From Streptomyces sp. NBC_01445 (lineage in GTDB: Bacteria > Actinomycetota > Actinomycetes > Streptomycetales > Streptomycetaceae): DNA of 64,000 nt. This document shows positions 9,414 to 17,522 of this stretch, one piece after another. Position 1 is the first letter of the stretch, and each line of letters opens with the position of its first letter. The DNA lies in the NCBI RefSeq assembly GCF_035918235.1, contig NZ_CP109485.1, positions 620,001-684,000 of the forward strand, read 5' to 3'. The notes beneath the pieces are model-generated. The model had not been told where the DNA came from and searched no databases. It worked only from the letters and a program-made list of their open reading frames with translations. Both the position numbers and the translations under genes were made by a program.

Positions 9414-9825
9414 GTACTGCTCCCTTGCGCTGGAGCCGGCAGGACAGGGAAGCACCGGGCTCCCGGAGGTGTACGCGCGTCGCGCGGCCGGTCTGTCCCA
9501 GGCCGAGCCTTAGGGGTCCGGTGGCTGCCGATCAGCGAGCGTGCCGGCGGCGGCATCGGTTCGGTCCGACCCACCGGAGGCCGAGGGCGCTCCGCCTGCC
9601 GCAGCAGGACTCCATTTCTCCACGGTGGTAGCAGGCGGCCCGAACGGCAACTGCGACAGCGTGCATCGCCGGGCCGTCACGGCACGGCCGGCCCGAACAC
9701 GACAAGGCGCGTCCACTACTGGACCGGACGCCCCCGCAGGCCGGGAGACGGCCCCCTGTTGCTCCATTTGCCTGTTCGGCTCCCCTGAGCGCGGTACTGA
9801 GCTTCGCCGTTCCCCGTCGACGCGT
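9414..9825. other. Intergenic region with no recognised gene
   Basis: About 410 bp lie between the divergent starts of the Rieske gene and the ferritin-like gene. I see no coding pattern that looks conserved and no RNA gene. It must contain the promoters of both transcription units. Confidence 0.5.
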
Positions 9826-9851
9826 TGACGCCGTGCGATCGTGCAGCGTCA
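9826..9851. promoter_or_regulatory. Imperfect 26-bp palindrome upstream of ferritin-like pair (candidate operator)
   Basis: TGACGC at 9826-9831 mirrors GCGTCA at 9846-9851, and the symmetry continues inward to a central GATC with a few mismatches. It ends 23 bp before the ATG at 9875, a position suited to a repressor site. No nearby regulator is an obvious partner. Confidence 0.4.
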
Positions 9852-9874
9852 GAGCGATGCGACCAAAGGAACGT

Positions 9875-10684
9875 ATGAACGAGACCGTTTCAATTCCTCC
9901 CAGAACGGTCGAGGCCGGGGATGATCACGTCTTCCCTCCGGCGACCACGACGGTGCAAGCCCGGGCAGAGCTGGACTTGCTCCTGCGATCAGCTCTCGCC
10001 CTCGAACACGCCACCATTCCCCCGTATCTCTGCGCGATGTTCTCCCTCAAGGACGGAAAGAACCGAGAGGTCGAACGCATCATCCGCAGCGTCGTCATGC
10101 AAGAGATGCTGCACCTGGCACTGATCGGAAACATCATGAACTCGATCGGTACCACCCCCAGGTTCGACGACCCGGGCCTGGTTCCCGTCTACCCGGGGCG
10201 GCTGCCCGGCGGGGTGATGCCCGACCTGGAGGTTTCGCTCGGCGCCTGCTCGATCGAACGGGTACGCCAGGTCTTCATGGGCATCGAGCTGCCCGAGGAG
10301 CCGCTCGCCCCGGCCGGCCAAAGAGAGCTCACGGCCATCTCTGGGTACAACCCTCAGCTGGACGAGTTCGGGAACATCCAGAACCTCACCGAAGAGGCCC
10401 TCGACGCCCCTCGAAAGTTCTTCGCCCTGGCCGACTACGACGCCACCACCGTCGGCGGGTTCTACCAGCACATCGCACAGGCACTGACCGATCTCGACGA
10501 GAGTGACGAGAATCTGTTCAGCGGCGATCCACGCAGACAGGTCAGCTGGCCGCACGCCCCCGGACGGCTGTACCGGGTGACCAATCTGCAGACAGCGCTC
10601 TGGGCCATCCTCGAGATCATCGACCAGGGCGAGGGCCATGCCCAGGACCCGACCGTGGGCCCGCTACCGGGAAGGGCGTCATGA
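9875..10684 (+). CDS. VioB/RebD-type ferritin-like protein, N-terminal part
   Basis: The product has 269 residues. ATG 9875 is preceded by AAAGGA; the open frame to 9833 lacks a ribosome site. It contains the first elements of the ferritin-like domain found in VioB/RebD-type iminophenylpyruvate dimer synthases: E44 in LALEHATIPPYL, an E77-x2-H80 motif in MQEMLHLALIGN, and a helix ending EIIDQGEG near residue 253. Stand-alone members normally continue with a second E-x2-H helix in the same chain. Here the chain stops shortly after GEG and that helix is encoded by the next gene, whose ATG overlaps this stop (ATGA at 10681-10684). There is no signal peptide. The function is probably an iron-dependent oxidase-like role, substrate unknown. 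Confidence 0.75.
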   Translation: MNETVSIPPRTVEAGDDHVFPPATTTVQARAELDLLLRSALALEHATIPPYLCAMFSLKDGKNREVERIIRSVVMQEMLHLALIGNIMNSIGTTPRFDDPGLVPVYPGRLPGGVMPDLEVSLGACSIERVRQVFMGIELPEEPLAPAGQRELTAISGYNPQLDEFGNIQNLTEEALDAPRKFFALADYDATTVGGFYQHIAQALTDLDESDENLFSGDPRRQVSWPHAPGRLYRVTNLQTALWAILEIIDQGEGHAQDPTVGPLPGRAS

Positions 10685-10864
10685 CCAGCACCGATCAGGA
10701 CGGGGCCGTCGGCGGGCACGACCGACGTACCGCTCTGCAACTGGCGGCCACTGCCGCTGTGTCGGGGGTACTCGCCACCGGCACAGGGGCGCCGGCCTCG
10801 GCGTCGGCCGCCACCGAACCGCCGGCCGTCACCGAACCATCGGCGGCCGACGGACCACTACCGG
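10657..10864 (+). repeat. Direct repeat flanking the Tat-signal insert that splits the ferritin-like frame
   Basis: The 14-bp segment 10657-10670 (encoding GPLPG) and the segment 10851-10864 (encoding GPLPA) agree at 11 of 14 positions and are 194 bp apart. Joining base 10670 to base 10865 restores one continuous frame of 397 codons from 9875 to 11259. The 194 bp between the copies encode the stop of the first chain, the start of the second, and a Tat-like signal peptide. Confidence 0.6.
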
Positions 10865-11259
10865 CCGAGCCAGTCGCGGATGAGCTGGCGCACTACTACC
10901 GGTTCTGGGAGATCGTGCAAGGGCGCCGGCTGGTCAAGACGCACGGTTACTGGGCGTTCGACGGGCCGCCGATCCCGTTCGATCCGAGCGGTGTGCATCG
11001 CCTGGTCGAGAATCCCGACACCCAGCGGCTGGAGGAGGGCTCGGCAGCGCGCAGAGCGTCCGAACGGTGCGACCGCGCCTACACCGAGATGCTCAGGACG
11101 CTCAACCGCGTGTTCGACGGCCACCCCGAAGAGCTCCGCCGGGCCCAGAAGCAGATGGAAGCCCTCGGTAAGCAGGCCCGTGCGCTGATGCGGATGCCGA
11201 GCGCCCCCGGCGCGAAGACCTTCCTGGCCCCCGCCTTCCAACTGGCCGAGGACCGCTGA
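10681..11259 (+). CDS. Tat-signal protein carrying the C-terminal part of a ferritin-like domain
   Basis: The product has 192 residues. The N-terminus has a twin-arginine signal pattern: R15-R16 in DRRTALQLA, a hydrophobic stretch to about residue 33, and an Ala-rich cleavage zone near residue 44. After a Pro/Ala linker the mature part begins with DELAHYYRFWEIVQGRRLV. This contains E68-x2-H71, the kind of second E-x2-H helix expected of a diiron ferritin-like fold and absent from the preceding gene. The rest is helical (RRAQKQMEALGKQARALM). The two proteins probably form one domain together. How a cytosolic first half meets an exported second half is open: they may leave as a folded complex, or the signal may not work. 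Confidence 0.65.
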   Translation: MTSTDQDGAVGGHDRRTALQLAATAAVSGVLATGTGAPASASAATEPPAVTEPSAADGPLPAEPVADELAHYYRFWEIVQGRRLVKTHGYWAFDGPPIPFDPSGVHRLVENPDTQRLEEGSAARRASERCDRAYTEMLRTLNRVFDGHPEELRRAQKQMEALGKQARALMRMPSAPGAKTFLAPAFQLAEDR

Positions 11260-11284
11260 CGAGGATGTGCCCGCGGTTCTGACC

Positions 11285-11310
11285 GTGGATGCGTCCACGG
11301 ACGCATCCAC
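11285..11310. terminator. Perfect 12-bp inverted repeat after the ferritin-like pair
   Basis: GTGGATGCGTCC at 11285-11296 is followed after 2 bp by its exact complement at 11299-11310. It lies 26 bp after the stop at 11259 and 61 bp before the histidine kinase gene. There is no T-tract. It could be an intrinsic terminator of the actinobacterial kind or an operator for the kinase operon. Confidence 0.5.
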
Positions 11311-11347
11311 GCATCCCACAGCCGATGCGCTCGCGGTGCCTGGTCCG

Positions 11348-11370
11348 GTCACCAGCCCTACGTTGGTGAC
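11348..11370. promoter_or_regulatory. Inverted repeat directly before the histidine kinase start
   Basis: GTCACCA at 11348-11354 mirrors TGGTGAC at 11364-11370, 9 bp apart, and touches the ATG at 11371. A NarL-type response regulator could bind such a site for autoregulation, or the RNA could fold over the translation start. No good ribosome-binding site is visible here, so the start itself is less certain. Confidence 0.35.
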
Positions 11371-12624
11371 ATGGCAGTGATGACCGCTAAACGTCCGGGA
11401 GCTCAGGCTCGGGTTCGCGTCAAGGACGTCTTGTTGGCGGCCGTGGTCTTTCTGCTGTCGATGGTGGCGGTCTCGATCATTCATGAGCAGCACCGGATCT
11501 CCATCCGGTGGCAGGCCGTGGTGCTCGTCGGGACCAGCTCCTTCGCGCTGGTGTGGCGGCGCCGCCACCCCTTCGGCGTACTCGTCGTGGCCGTCGCCTG
11601 CGCAGTGGTGCTTCAGTCGCTCGGGTTCCGGGAGGGTCCGCTGGGGACGAGTTCGGTCATCCTGTCCGTGTACACGGTCGCCGCGTGCACCGACCGGCGC
11701 ACCACCTGGACCACAGCGTGCGCGTCGGCGTCAGTGCTGGTGGGGGCGGCCCTTGTGACCGACCCACGGGCGTGGCTCTCCCCGGACAACGCGGCGATGC
11801 TGGCATGGACGGCTCTGCCGGCGGCGGTCGGGGACGGAGTGCGATCGCGCAGGGCCTATGTGGCAGCCGTGGAAGAACGGGCGGAGCACGCGGAACGCAC
11901 CCGCGAGCAGGAGGCCCGTCAGCGGGTGGCGGCCGAACGTATGCGGATCGCACGTGAGTTGCACGACGTCGTGGCCCACCACATCGCCCTGATCAACGCC
12001 CAGGCGGGCGTCGCCGTCCACCTTGTGGAGCAGCGGCCCGAACACGTACTCACGGCCCTGGAGGGGATCCGCGACGTGAGTCAGTCCGCGCTCGACGAAC
12101 TGCGGGTGACCGTGAGCCTGCTGCGGCAGCCGGACGAGACAGCCGCGCCCCGTGATCCGACGCCGGGCATGGGTCACGTACCCGACCTTCTGGCGTCCTT
12201 CGAACGCGCTGGGCTTGCTGTCAAACAGACGGTGAGCGGCGACCCCCAACCCCTGCCACCGGCGGCCGACCTGGCGGCTTACCGCATCATTCAGGAGGCC
12301 CTGACCAACGTGCGCAAGCACTCGGGTGTGGACCAGGCCCGACTGGACTTGTCCTACCTCCCGAACCTGCTGACGATCACTGTGCAGGACGACGGACCGT
12401 CGCAGCCCACCCGTTCCGACCCGGGAAAGGGCCACGGGCTGATCGGGATGCGCGAGCGGGCCGGCACAGTCGGAGGCAGGGTGCAAGCCGGACCGCGCGC
12501 CGAAGGCGGTTTCACCGTGATTGCCGAGCTGCCGCTGCTGTCCGGCACGGCCGAGGGCGAACCGGCGTCGGCGGGTACCGACGAGACGGGTTCGAGGGGC
12601 ACCGCCGAGGAGGGACGAGCGTGA
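11371..12624 (+). CDS. Sensor histidine kinase, NarL/DesK type (HisKA_3)
   Basis: The product has 417 residues. Five or six hydrophobic segments fill residues 10-150 (for example VLLAAVVFLLSMVAVSII), with no large extracellular domain. A short coiled region leads into the HisKA_3 dimerisation box RIARELHDVVAHH, where H198 is the phosphorylation site. The HATPase_c domain follows, with the N box near LTNVRKHS and a glycine-rich lid (GHGLIGMRERAGTVGG). The last 30 residues are a variable acidic tail. Its stop overlaps the GTG of the response regulator gene (GTGA at 12621-12624). The stimulus is unknown; membrane-embedded sensors of this form often detect cell-envelope stress. Confidence 0.94.
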   Translation: MAVMTAKRPGAQARVRVKDVLLAAVVFLLSMVAVSIIHEQHRISIRWQAVVLVGTSSFALVWRRRHPFGVLVVAVACAVVLQSLGFREGPLGTSSVILSVYTVAACTDRRTTWTTACASASVLVGAALVTDPRAWLSPDNAAMLAWTALPAAVGDGVRSRRAYVAAVEERAEHAERTREQEARQRVAAERMRIARELHDVVAHHIALINAQAGVAVHLVEQRPEHVLTALEGIRDVSQSALDELRVTVSLLRQPDETAAPRDPTPGMGHVPDLLASFERAGLAVKQTVSGDPQPLPPAADLAAYRIIQEALTNVRKHSGVDQARLDLSYLPNLLTITVQDDGPSQPTRSDPGKGHGLIGMRERAGTVGGRVQAGPRAEGGFTVIAELPLLSGTAEGEPASAGTDETGSRGTAEEGRA

Positions 12625-13310
12625 CGATCCGAGTGCTTCTCGCCGATGACCAGGCTCTGCTGCGGGGCACCTTCAAGATGCTGTTCGATTCCGCGGACGA
12701 CATGGAGACCGTGGGGGAAGCCGCGAACGGCAGGGAGGCCGTGGACCTCTGCGAAGAGCTCCGTCCGGACGTGGTCCTGATGGACATCCGCATGCCCGAG
12801 ATGGACGGCCTCGACGCCACGCGCCTGATCAGTGAGTCCGAGGACCTCGCCGGGGTGAAAGTCCTGATCCTCACCACCTTCGAGGACGACGAGCACGTCG
12901 CCGAGGCGCTGCGCGCGGGGGCGAGCGGCTTTCTCGGCAAGGGGGTGCGGCCGGACGTCCTGCTCGAAGCCGTCCGCACGGTGGCCGCCGGTGAGGCGCT
13001 GCTCTCCCCCGTGGCGACCCGCGCGCTGATTTCCCGTTTTCTGGCGCAGCCCGAGCTGTACCCGGCCGTCGTCCAGGAACGCCTGCAGTACCTGACGCCG
13101 CGGGAGCGCGATGTGATGTGCCTGGTGGCGCTGGGCCTATCGAACGAAGATATTGCCGAACGTTTGTTCGTAAGCCCGCTGACCGCGAAGACACACGTCA
13201 ACCGCGCCATGACCAAGCTGGCGGCGCGTGACCGGGCCCAGCTCGTGGTCATGGCCTACCAGTGCGGCCTGGTCAGCCCAGCGGTGGAACCGACCGGCCC
13301 ACAGGCCTGA
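12621..13310 (+). CDS. Response regulator, NarL/FixJ family
   Basis: The product has 229 residues. The receiver domain has the acidic pair D9/D10, the phospho-acceptor D55 in VVLMDIRMPEMDG, and the conserved lysine in GKGV. The C-terminal LuxR-type helix-turn-helix spans about residues 155-215 (LTPRERDVMCLVALGLSNEDIAERLFVS in outline). It is the cognate partner of the kinase encoded just upstream. Targets are not evident; the palindrome at 11285-11310 or the repeat at 11348-11370 are possible autoregulatory sites. Confidence 0.94.
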   Translation: MTIRVLLADDQALLRGTFKMLFDSADDMETVGEAANGREAVDLCEELRPDVVLMDIRMPEMDGLDATRLISESEDLAGVKVLILTTFEDDEHVAEALRAGASGFLGKGVRPDVLLEAVRTVAAGEALLSPVATRALISRFLAQPELYPAVVQERLQYLTPRERDVMCLVALGLSNEDIAERLFVSPLTAKTHVNRAMTKLAARDRAQLVVMAYQCGLVSPAVEPTGPQA

Positions 13311-13560
13311 GGGCCGCCCGGAGCAGGCGGGACGGCGTCGGCCGTACGCCCGGCCATCGGGTACCACGGATGCAGTAGACGCGATTCGCTTCAGGGGGAC
13401 GACGCGTGATCGCCCCGCGTCGGCCACATTGAACGTATGAACGGAAGCAGGTCCTCGAGCCCCAGTGCCCCGCGGCACGACCGGCCCTCAGTGCCTGCCC
13501 GCCTCATGTGCCGCAGCTGCGCGATTCCGCGCTTGTGCGGTGGCCAGGAGAGGACTCGAC

Positions 13561-13854
13561 ATGTTCAGTAACTCCCAGGAATGCCAGACCACGCGTGACC
13601 GGCTGGCCGGCTACACGCTCGACGCACTCGCCGAGGAAGAGGCCCGCGCCGTCACCGCCCACTTGGCGACCTGTTCCGCGTGCCGGGACGAGCACTACTG
13701 CCTGGCGGCGGTGGCTGCTCACCTGATTCCTCTCCGGGAGGCACTGGCCGACGAGTCGCGCCGCAGCATGCCCCGTCGGCGCCGCCCGGAGCGGACCGCG
13801 TCGCTGACTCTCGCGCACTGGGCGAACTGCAAGGTGCTGGCAGCGACCGGCTGA
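13561..13854 (+). CDS. Small zf-HC2 (anti-sigma-type zinc finger) protein
   Basis: The product has 97 residues from the ATG at 13561, which has AGGAGAGG 8 bp upstream. The N-terminal 45 residues match the anti-sigma zinc-finger layout: a leading cysteine (SQECQTTRDRL), the connecting helix (YTLDALAEEEARAVTAHL), then H-x3-C-x2-C in HLATCSAC. Unlike most anti-sigma factors of this class there is no membrane segment, and the chain ends soon after a basic stretch (SMPRRRRPER). No ECF sigma gene is beside it. It may be a soluble anti-sigma factor, a shortened relic, or a redox-sensing adaptor. Confidence 0.6.
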   Translation: MFSNSQECQTTRDRLAGYTLDALAEEEARAVTAHLATCSACRDEHYCLAAVAAHLIPLREALADESRRSMPRRRRPERTASLTLAHWANCKVLAATG

Positions 13855-14093
13855 AACGCGGTGTACGGGGGGAGGGTGTCACCCGTCCCCCGGCAGACGC
13901 CCTCCCCCGTACCGCTCCGCATCCAGAAGTCGTGATGATGCCAACAGGTCGTCCGCGCAAGGGCGTTGGGTACCTGTCGGCAGGCCCGAGGATCCGGATC
14001 CGACTTCTCTTGCGGAGAGGCACAACCATCCTGATGTGTCGCGAGTCACATGATGTAAGAGCAACAAACTCGCAAAGATCACAAGGGGGAAAT

Positions 14094-14543
14094 ATGCGAT
14101 TCAGCCGACCTGTCCTGACTGGTGCCGCTCTGGCAGCCCTGGCGATCGGGGGCACGACCGCGCTGGCGGGACCCGCCTCCGCCGCGCCCAACACCACACC
14201 GCAGAAGGTCTGTGGAAGCAGCTACAAGACCGTCAACTCGGCGCCGGTCGGCTCACTGGGCACGGTCTACCTCACGTACAACTCGTCGAACGGCAAGAAC
14301 TGCGTCGCGACCATCCGCAACAACCCCGGCACCCGGCTGGACATGTCCGCGTGGATCTACGTCTCCGACACCGACCAGGGTGACCAGGACTACGGGCAGT
14401 ACACCTCGTACGCGGGACCGACCTACGTCTACGGCAAGGCCCACTGCGTCGACTGGGGCGGCAACATCAACAACGTGTACGTCCAGGTGACCGGGTCCAA
14501 CTGTGCCGCGCTCAGGGAGCACCGGGTCACCACGACCCGCTGA
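14094..14543 (+). CDS. sapA: Secreted spore-associated protein A (SapA)-like protein
   Basis: The product has 149 residues. The start at 14094 is preceded by AAGGGGGAA. A clear Sec signal peptide (RFSRPVLTGAALAALAIGG, cleavage after PASA at about residue 30) leads to a mature domain of about 118 residues with three cysteines: VCGSSYKTVNSAPVG, KNCVATIRNNPG and HCVDWGG, plus a fourth in SNCAALREH. This order resembles Streptomyces spore-associated protein A from memory; the gene name is offered on that basis. It is expected outside the cell or in the spore coat. It is transcribed alone between a zinc-finger gene and a strong hairpin. Confidence 0.7.
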   Translation: MRFSRPVLTGAALAALAIGGTTALAGPASAAPNTTPQKVCGSSYKTVNSAPVGSLGTVYLTYNSSNGKNCVATIRNNPGTRLDMSAWIYVSDTDQGDQDYGQYTSYAGPTYVYGKAHCVDWGGNINNVYVQVTGSNCAALREHRVTTTR

Positions 14544-14585
14544 TCGCTCGCCGCGCGACGGCGCACAGCTGACCAACGCACCACC

Positions 14586-14625
14586 GACCGGCCAACGGGA
14601 GCACATCACACACCGTTGGCCGGTC
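14586..14625. terminator. Terminator hairpin between sapA-like gene and MBL-fold gene
   Basis: GACCGGCCAACGG at 14586-14598 is perfectly complementary to 14613-14625, with a 14-nt loop. It lies 43 bp after the stop at 14543 and 53 bp from the stop of the converging gene at 14678, so it probably serves both. Confidence 0.7.
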
Positions 14626-14677
14626 TCCGCGCGAAATGCCGACAGACTCGGGCCTGTTACAGCCGACCTCACGGCGC

Positions 14678-15568
14678 CTACGTCGCGCGGAACCGTCCCT
14701 GCTCCACCTCGGCGACCAGTCCTCCGGCCCTCAGCACGTCCAGGTGCTGCACCGCCGTCCTCCGCTCGACCGGCCTCACATGCGGCCCTTCGACGTGGGG
14801 CCGGTAGACGAGCCTGTGCTCGACGATCTCCTCGACGGTCCGCGGCTCTCCGAGGAACGTGAGCAGCGCCGCCTCGCGCTTCGCCACCACGCCGGCGAAG
14901 GCGTCGAGCCGGCGCCGGAATTCCTCGGCGCCCTCGATCACGCCCTTCTGGTGGGACGTGCCGTACCAGCGGGCGTCGATCTCCCGGCACCGGCGCATCG
15001 ACGCCTCGAAGTCCACGAGACTGCTGCCGAGGTCCCCGTAGTAGGGACCGAACGACGTCAGGTCGATGTCCCCGACGAACAGGAAGCCGTCCGGCTCGAT
15101 CAGGAAGCCGCTGTGGCCCGTGGTGTGCCCGGGCAGATGCACGACGGTCACGGTGCGGCCGCCGAGGTCGAACACGGTCCCGTCCTCGAACCCCTTGGCG
15201 TCCGGTCGCCCCTGCACATGGAACTCGTCCCGCATCATCTTGTCGACGGCGTCGACCTCTTCGGGTGGCAGGCCGATCCCGGCGACCAGAGCTTCGCGGG
15301 ATCGCAGCGCGTCGAGGTCACCTTCGTGGGTGTGGACCGGCACCTCGTAACTGCCGAGACCGGCGATGTGGTCCTCGTGCGCATGGCTCACGAGGACCAG
15401 GTCCGCGGGTGGCGCGCCTTCGACGAGCGACAACGACGGGTCGACGACCAGCGATTCGGCCGTGCCACGCACCAACAGCGTGTTGCCGTACGGGTAGGCA
15501 CCTTGCTGGGCGCCTACGAGCACGCTGACGTCGCCGTATTCTGCCGCTGTGTATCCCGTGGTACGCAT
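14678..15568 (-). CDS. MBL-fold metallo-hydrolase
   Basis: The product has 296 residues from the ATG at 15568 (MRTTGYTAAEYGDV), chosen because GAGAGGG lies upstream and because similarity to the fold begins here. The zinc-binding motif H-x-H-x-D-H is present as SHAHEDHIAG. A second histidine region reads HLPGHTTGHSGF and the later aspartate is in LFVGDIDLTSFG. The C-terminal 60 residues resemble a small winged-helix tail. No signal peptide is seen. The family includes lactonases, glyoxalase II-like thioesterases and others; the substrate here is unknown. It is convergent with the sapA-like gene. Confidence 0.88.
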   Translation of the reverse strand: MRTTGYTAAEYGDVSVLVGAQQGAYPYGNTLLVRGTAESLVVDPSLSLVEGAPPADLVLVSHAHEDHIAGLGSYEVPVHTHEGDLDALRSREALVAGIGLPPEEVDAVDKMMRDEFHVQGRPDAKGFEDGTVFDLGGRTVTVVHLPGHTTGHSGFLIEPDGFLFVGDIDLTSFGPYYGDLGSSLVDFEASMRRCREIDARWYGTSHQKGVIEGAEEFRRRLDAFAGVVAKREAALLTFLGEPRTVEEIVEHRLVYRPHVEGPHVRPVERRTAVQHLDVLRAGGLVAEVEQGRFRAT

Positions 15569-15809
15569 TTTCAAGACCCTCTCACTTTCCGGTCCGATCT
15601 CCGGTCGAACGCCCACATCGCGTGCGGCACCGGAGCGTTGAAGACGAGCTCGGGAGCGAACCGGGGCCCGGGCTCGCCATACGGTGTCGGGCTCGGCGGC
15701 GGGCGGCGTGACGGGCTGCGGGCCGGCGTAGGGCATGCGGATGCTCCGCAGGTGTGCGGGAGGGAAGAGTGTGGGAGAGGCCCTGCACGGCAGGGGTACC
15801 ACCTGGTGT

Positions 15810-17288
15810 TCAGCGGGACTGGAAGTCGGCCAGCGCGTGGACGACGTGGGACGACGCCGGGTAGAGCTCGCGGTACAGCGCGTACAGCTCGTCGTAGCGG
15901 GACGTCATCTCCGGGCGGGGGGTGACGACTTCCTGGACCGGGTTCCATGCGTCGATGCGGGCGTCGGTCACGAGTCGGGCGGCGAGGAGCGCCCCTCCGT
16001 AGGAGGCGCCGATCGAGGTCGTACGCACCTCTTGGGCCCTGCCGGTGACGTCGGAGACGATCTGGGTCCACAGGCGTCCCTGGGTGCCGCCGCCGACAGC
16101 GACGACGCGGCGGATGTCACCCCCGGCCGCATCGATGGCCTCGATGTTGTGCCGCACTCCGTACGCCGTGCCTTCCAGGGCTGCCCGGTACAGGTCTCCG
16201 CGGGTGTGGGACAGCGTGAGGCCCGCGATGACGCCGCGCGCCCGTGGGTCGGTGATCGGGGTGCGCTCCCCGGCGAAGTACGGAAGCATCAGCAGGCCGC
16301 CCGCACCTGGGCCCGACTCCTCGGCCAGGCACAGCAGTTGTCGGTAGTCGTCGCTGCCGAACAGATCGCGCAGCCAGCTCGTGACGGCGCCGGACGTTGC
16401 CATTCCGCCGGCGAGGTTGCGGGTGTCGGGGAGGGCGCCGACGGTGCTCCACAGCGAGGGGTCGCGCAGCAGCCCCGGCACGGTGTGGACGAGGAACATC
16501 GTCGTGCCGTACATGAGCATGAGGTCGCCGATCCCGTGTGCGCCGACGCTCAGCGCCTCGGCCCAGGCGTCGATGGTTCCGGTGGTGACCGGGATACCGG
16601 TTGGCAGGCCGGTGAGGCGCGCGGCCTCGGCTGTCACCGTGCCAGCCGCCTCGCCGGACCAGCGCAGTTCGGGAAGTTCGATGCCGGGGGCGATCAGGTC
16701 GCACCACGGGGTGTACCAGTCGCGGGTCAGGGTGTCGTAGAGCGGGGTGCTCTGGCTGGCCGAGTGGTGGTCGAGGACGTAGGCGCCGGTGAGTTTGCGT
16801 ACGAGCCAGGAGCTGGGCATGAAGAGCCTGCGGGCGCGGGCGTAGAGCTCCGGTTCCTGTTCGGCGATCCACGCCACCTTGGCCCCCGCCGCCTGGGTCG
16901 TGAGCCGCGAGCCACAGCGGTGGGCGATCTCTTCGGCGCCCAGCTCGCTTTCGAGCCGCTCGATCTGGGGGACGGAGCGGGTGTCCACACCGTAGAGGAT
17001 CGCGGGGCGCACAGGTGTGTCGTTCTCGTCGGCGAGCAGCACGCAGGGGCCCATGCCGCTGGCCCCGACCGCGATGACCTCCGCGTCGTGGACGGTGGTC
17101 AACTCGCGGGTCAGGGAGACGAATTCGCCCCACCAGATGTCCGCGTCCATCTCGACGTGTCCGGGGGCCGGGCGGTCGACGGCGTGTTCACGGACGGCCG
17201 TGTGCAGCACGGTGCCGTCGAGACCGACGAGGACGCCCTTGCTGCTGGACGTTCCGATGTCCACACCGATGACTGCTGACTGAGGCAT
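15810..17288 (-). CDS. FGGY-family carbohydrate kinase (xylulokinase/gluconokinase-like)
   Basis: The product has 492 residues. The N-terminal phosphate-binding motif is GVDIGTSSSKGVLV, a catalytic-base region appears in AEALSVGAHGIGD, and the C-terminal FGGY nucleotide site is RRVVAVGGGTQGRLWTQ followed by GASYGGALLA. It phosphorylates a sugar or polyol in the cytosol; xylulose and gluconate are both plausible. The gene sits 45 bp after the stop of a broken ABC permease gene on the same strand, so it was probably the last gene of a sugar-import operon. The deletion at about 17520 removed the upstream part of that operon, so its present promoter is unclear. Confidence 0.9.
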   Translation of the reverse strand: MPQSAVIGVDIGTSSSKGVLVGLDGTVLHTAVREHAVDRPAPGHVEMDADIWWGEFVSLTRELTTVHDAEVIAVGASGMGPCVLLADENDTPVRPAILYGVDTRSVPQIERLESELGAEEIAHRCGSRLTTQAAGAKVAWIAEQEPELYARARRLFMPSSWLVRKLTGAYVLDHHSASQSTPLYDTLTRDWYTPWCDLIAPGIELPELRWSGEAAGTVTAEAARLTGLPTGIPVTTGTIDAWAEALSVGAHGIGDLMLMYGTTMFLVHTVPGLLRDPSLWSTVGALPDTRNLAGGMATSGAVTSWLRDLFGSDDYRQLLCLAEESGPGAGGLLMLPYFAGERTPITDPRARGVIAGLTLSHTRGDLYRAALEGTAYGVRHNIEAIDAAGGDIRRVVAVGGGTQGRLWTQIVSDVTGRAQEVRTTSIGASYGGALLAARLVTDARIDAWNPVQEVVTPRPEMTSRYDELYALYRELYPASSHVVHALADFQSR

Positions 17289-17333
17289 ACGAGCACCGTA
17301 TTTCTCGGTTCGTTCCGGAGCGTTGCGCTGGGG

Positions 17334-17522
17334 TCATTTCAGGCCGGAAGTCTTGAAGGACTCGACCATCTGGCGCTGGAAGACGAGGAAGAGGGCGAGC
17401 ATGGATATCACGGCGGCCACGGCGGCGGCCAGGACGTGGTTCCAGTTCGCGCCGTACCGGGTGCTGACTGGAAGGACTGCTGCGGAGGAGACTGAACGAC
17501 CCGATACCCACCTGAATGACCG
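17334..17522 (-). pseudogene. 3' remnant of a sugar ABC permease gene, frameshifted
   Basis: Read on the minus strand, 17485-17522 gives TVIQVGIGSFSLL. After a shift of frame near 17465-17480, the segment down to 17334 gives STRYGANWNHVLAAAVAAV and then MLALFLVFQRQMVESFKTSG followed by LK and a stop. Together these match the last membrane helix and tail of MalG-type permeases. Nothing of the preceding 230 or so residues of a normal permease remains upstream. The remnant abuts, head to head, the remnant of a LacI gene on the other strand. Confidence 0.7.
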
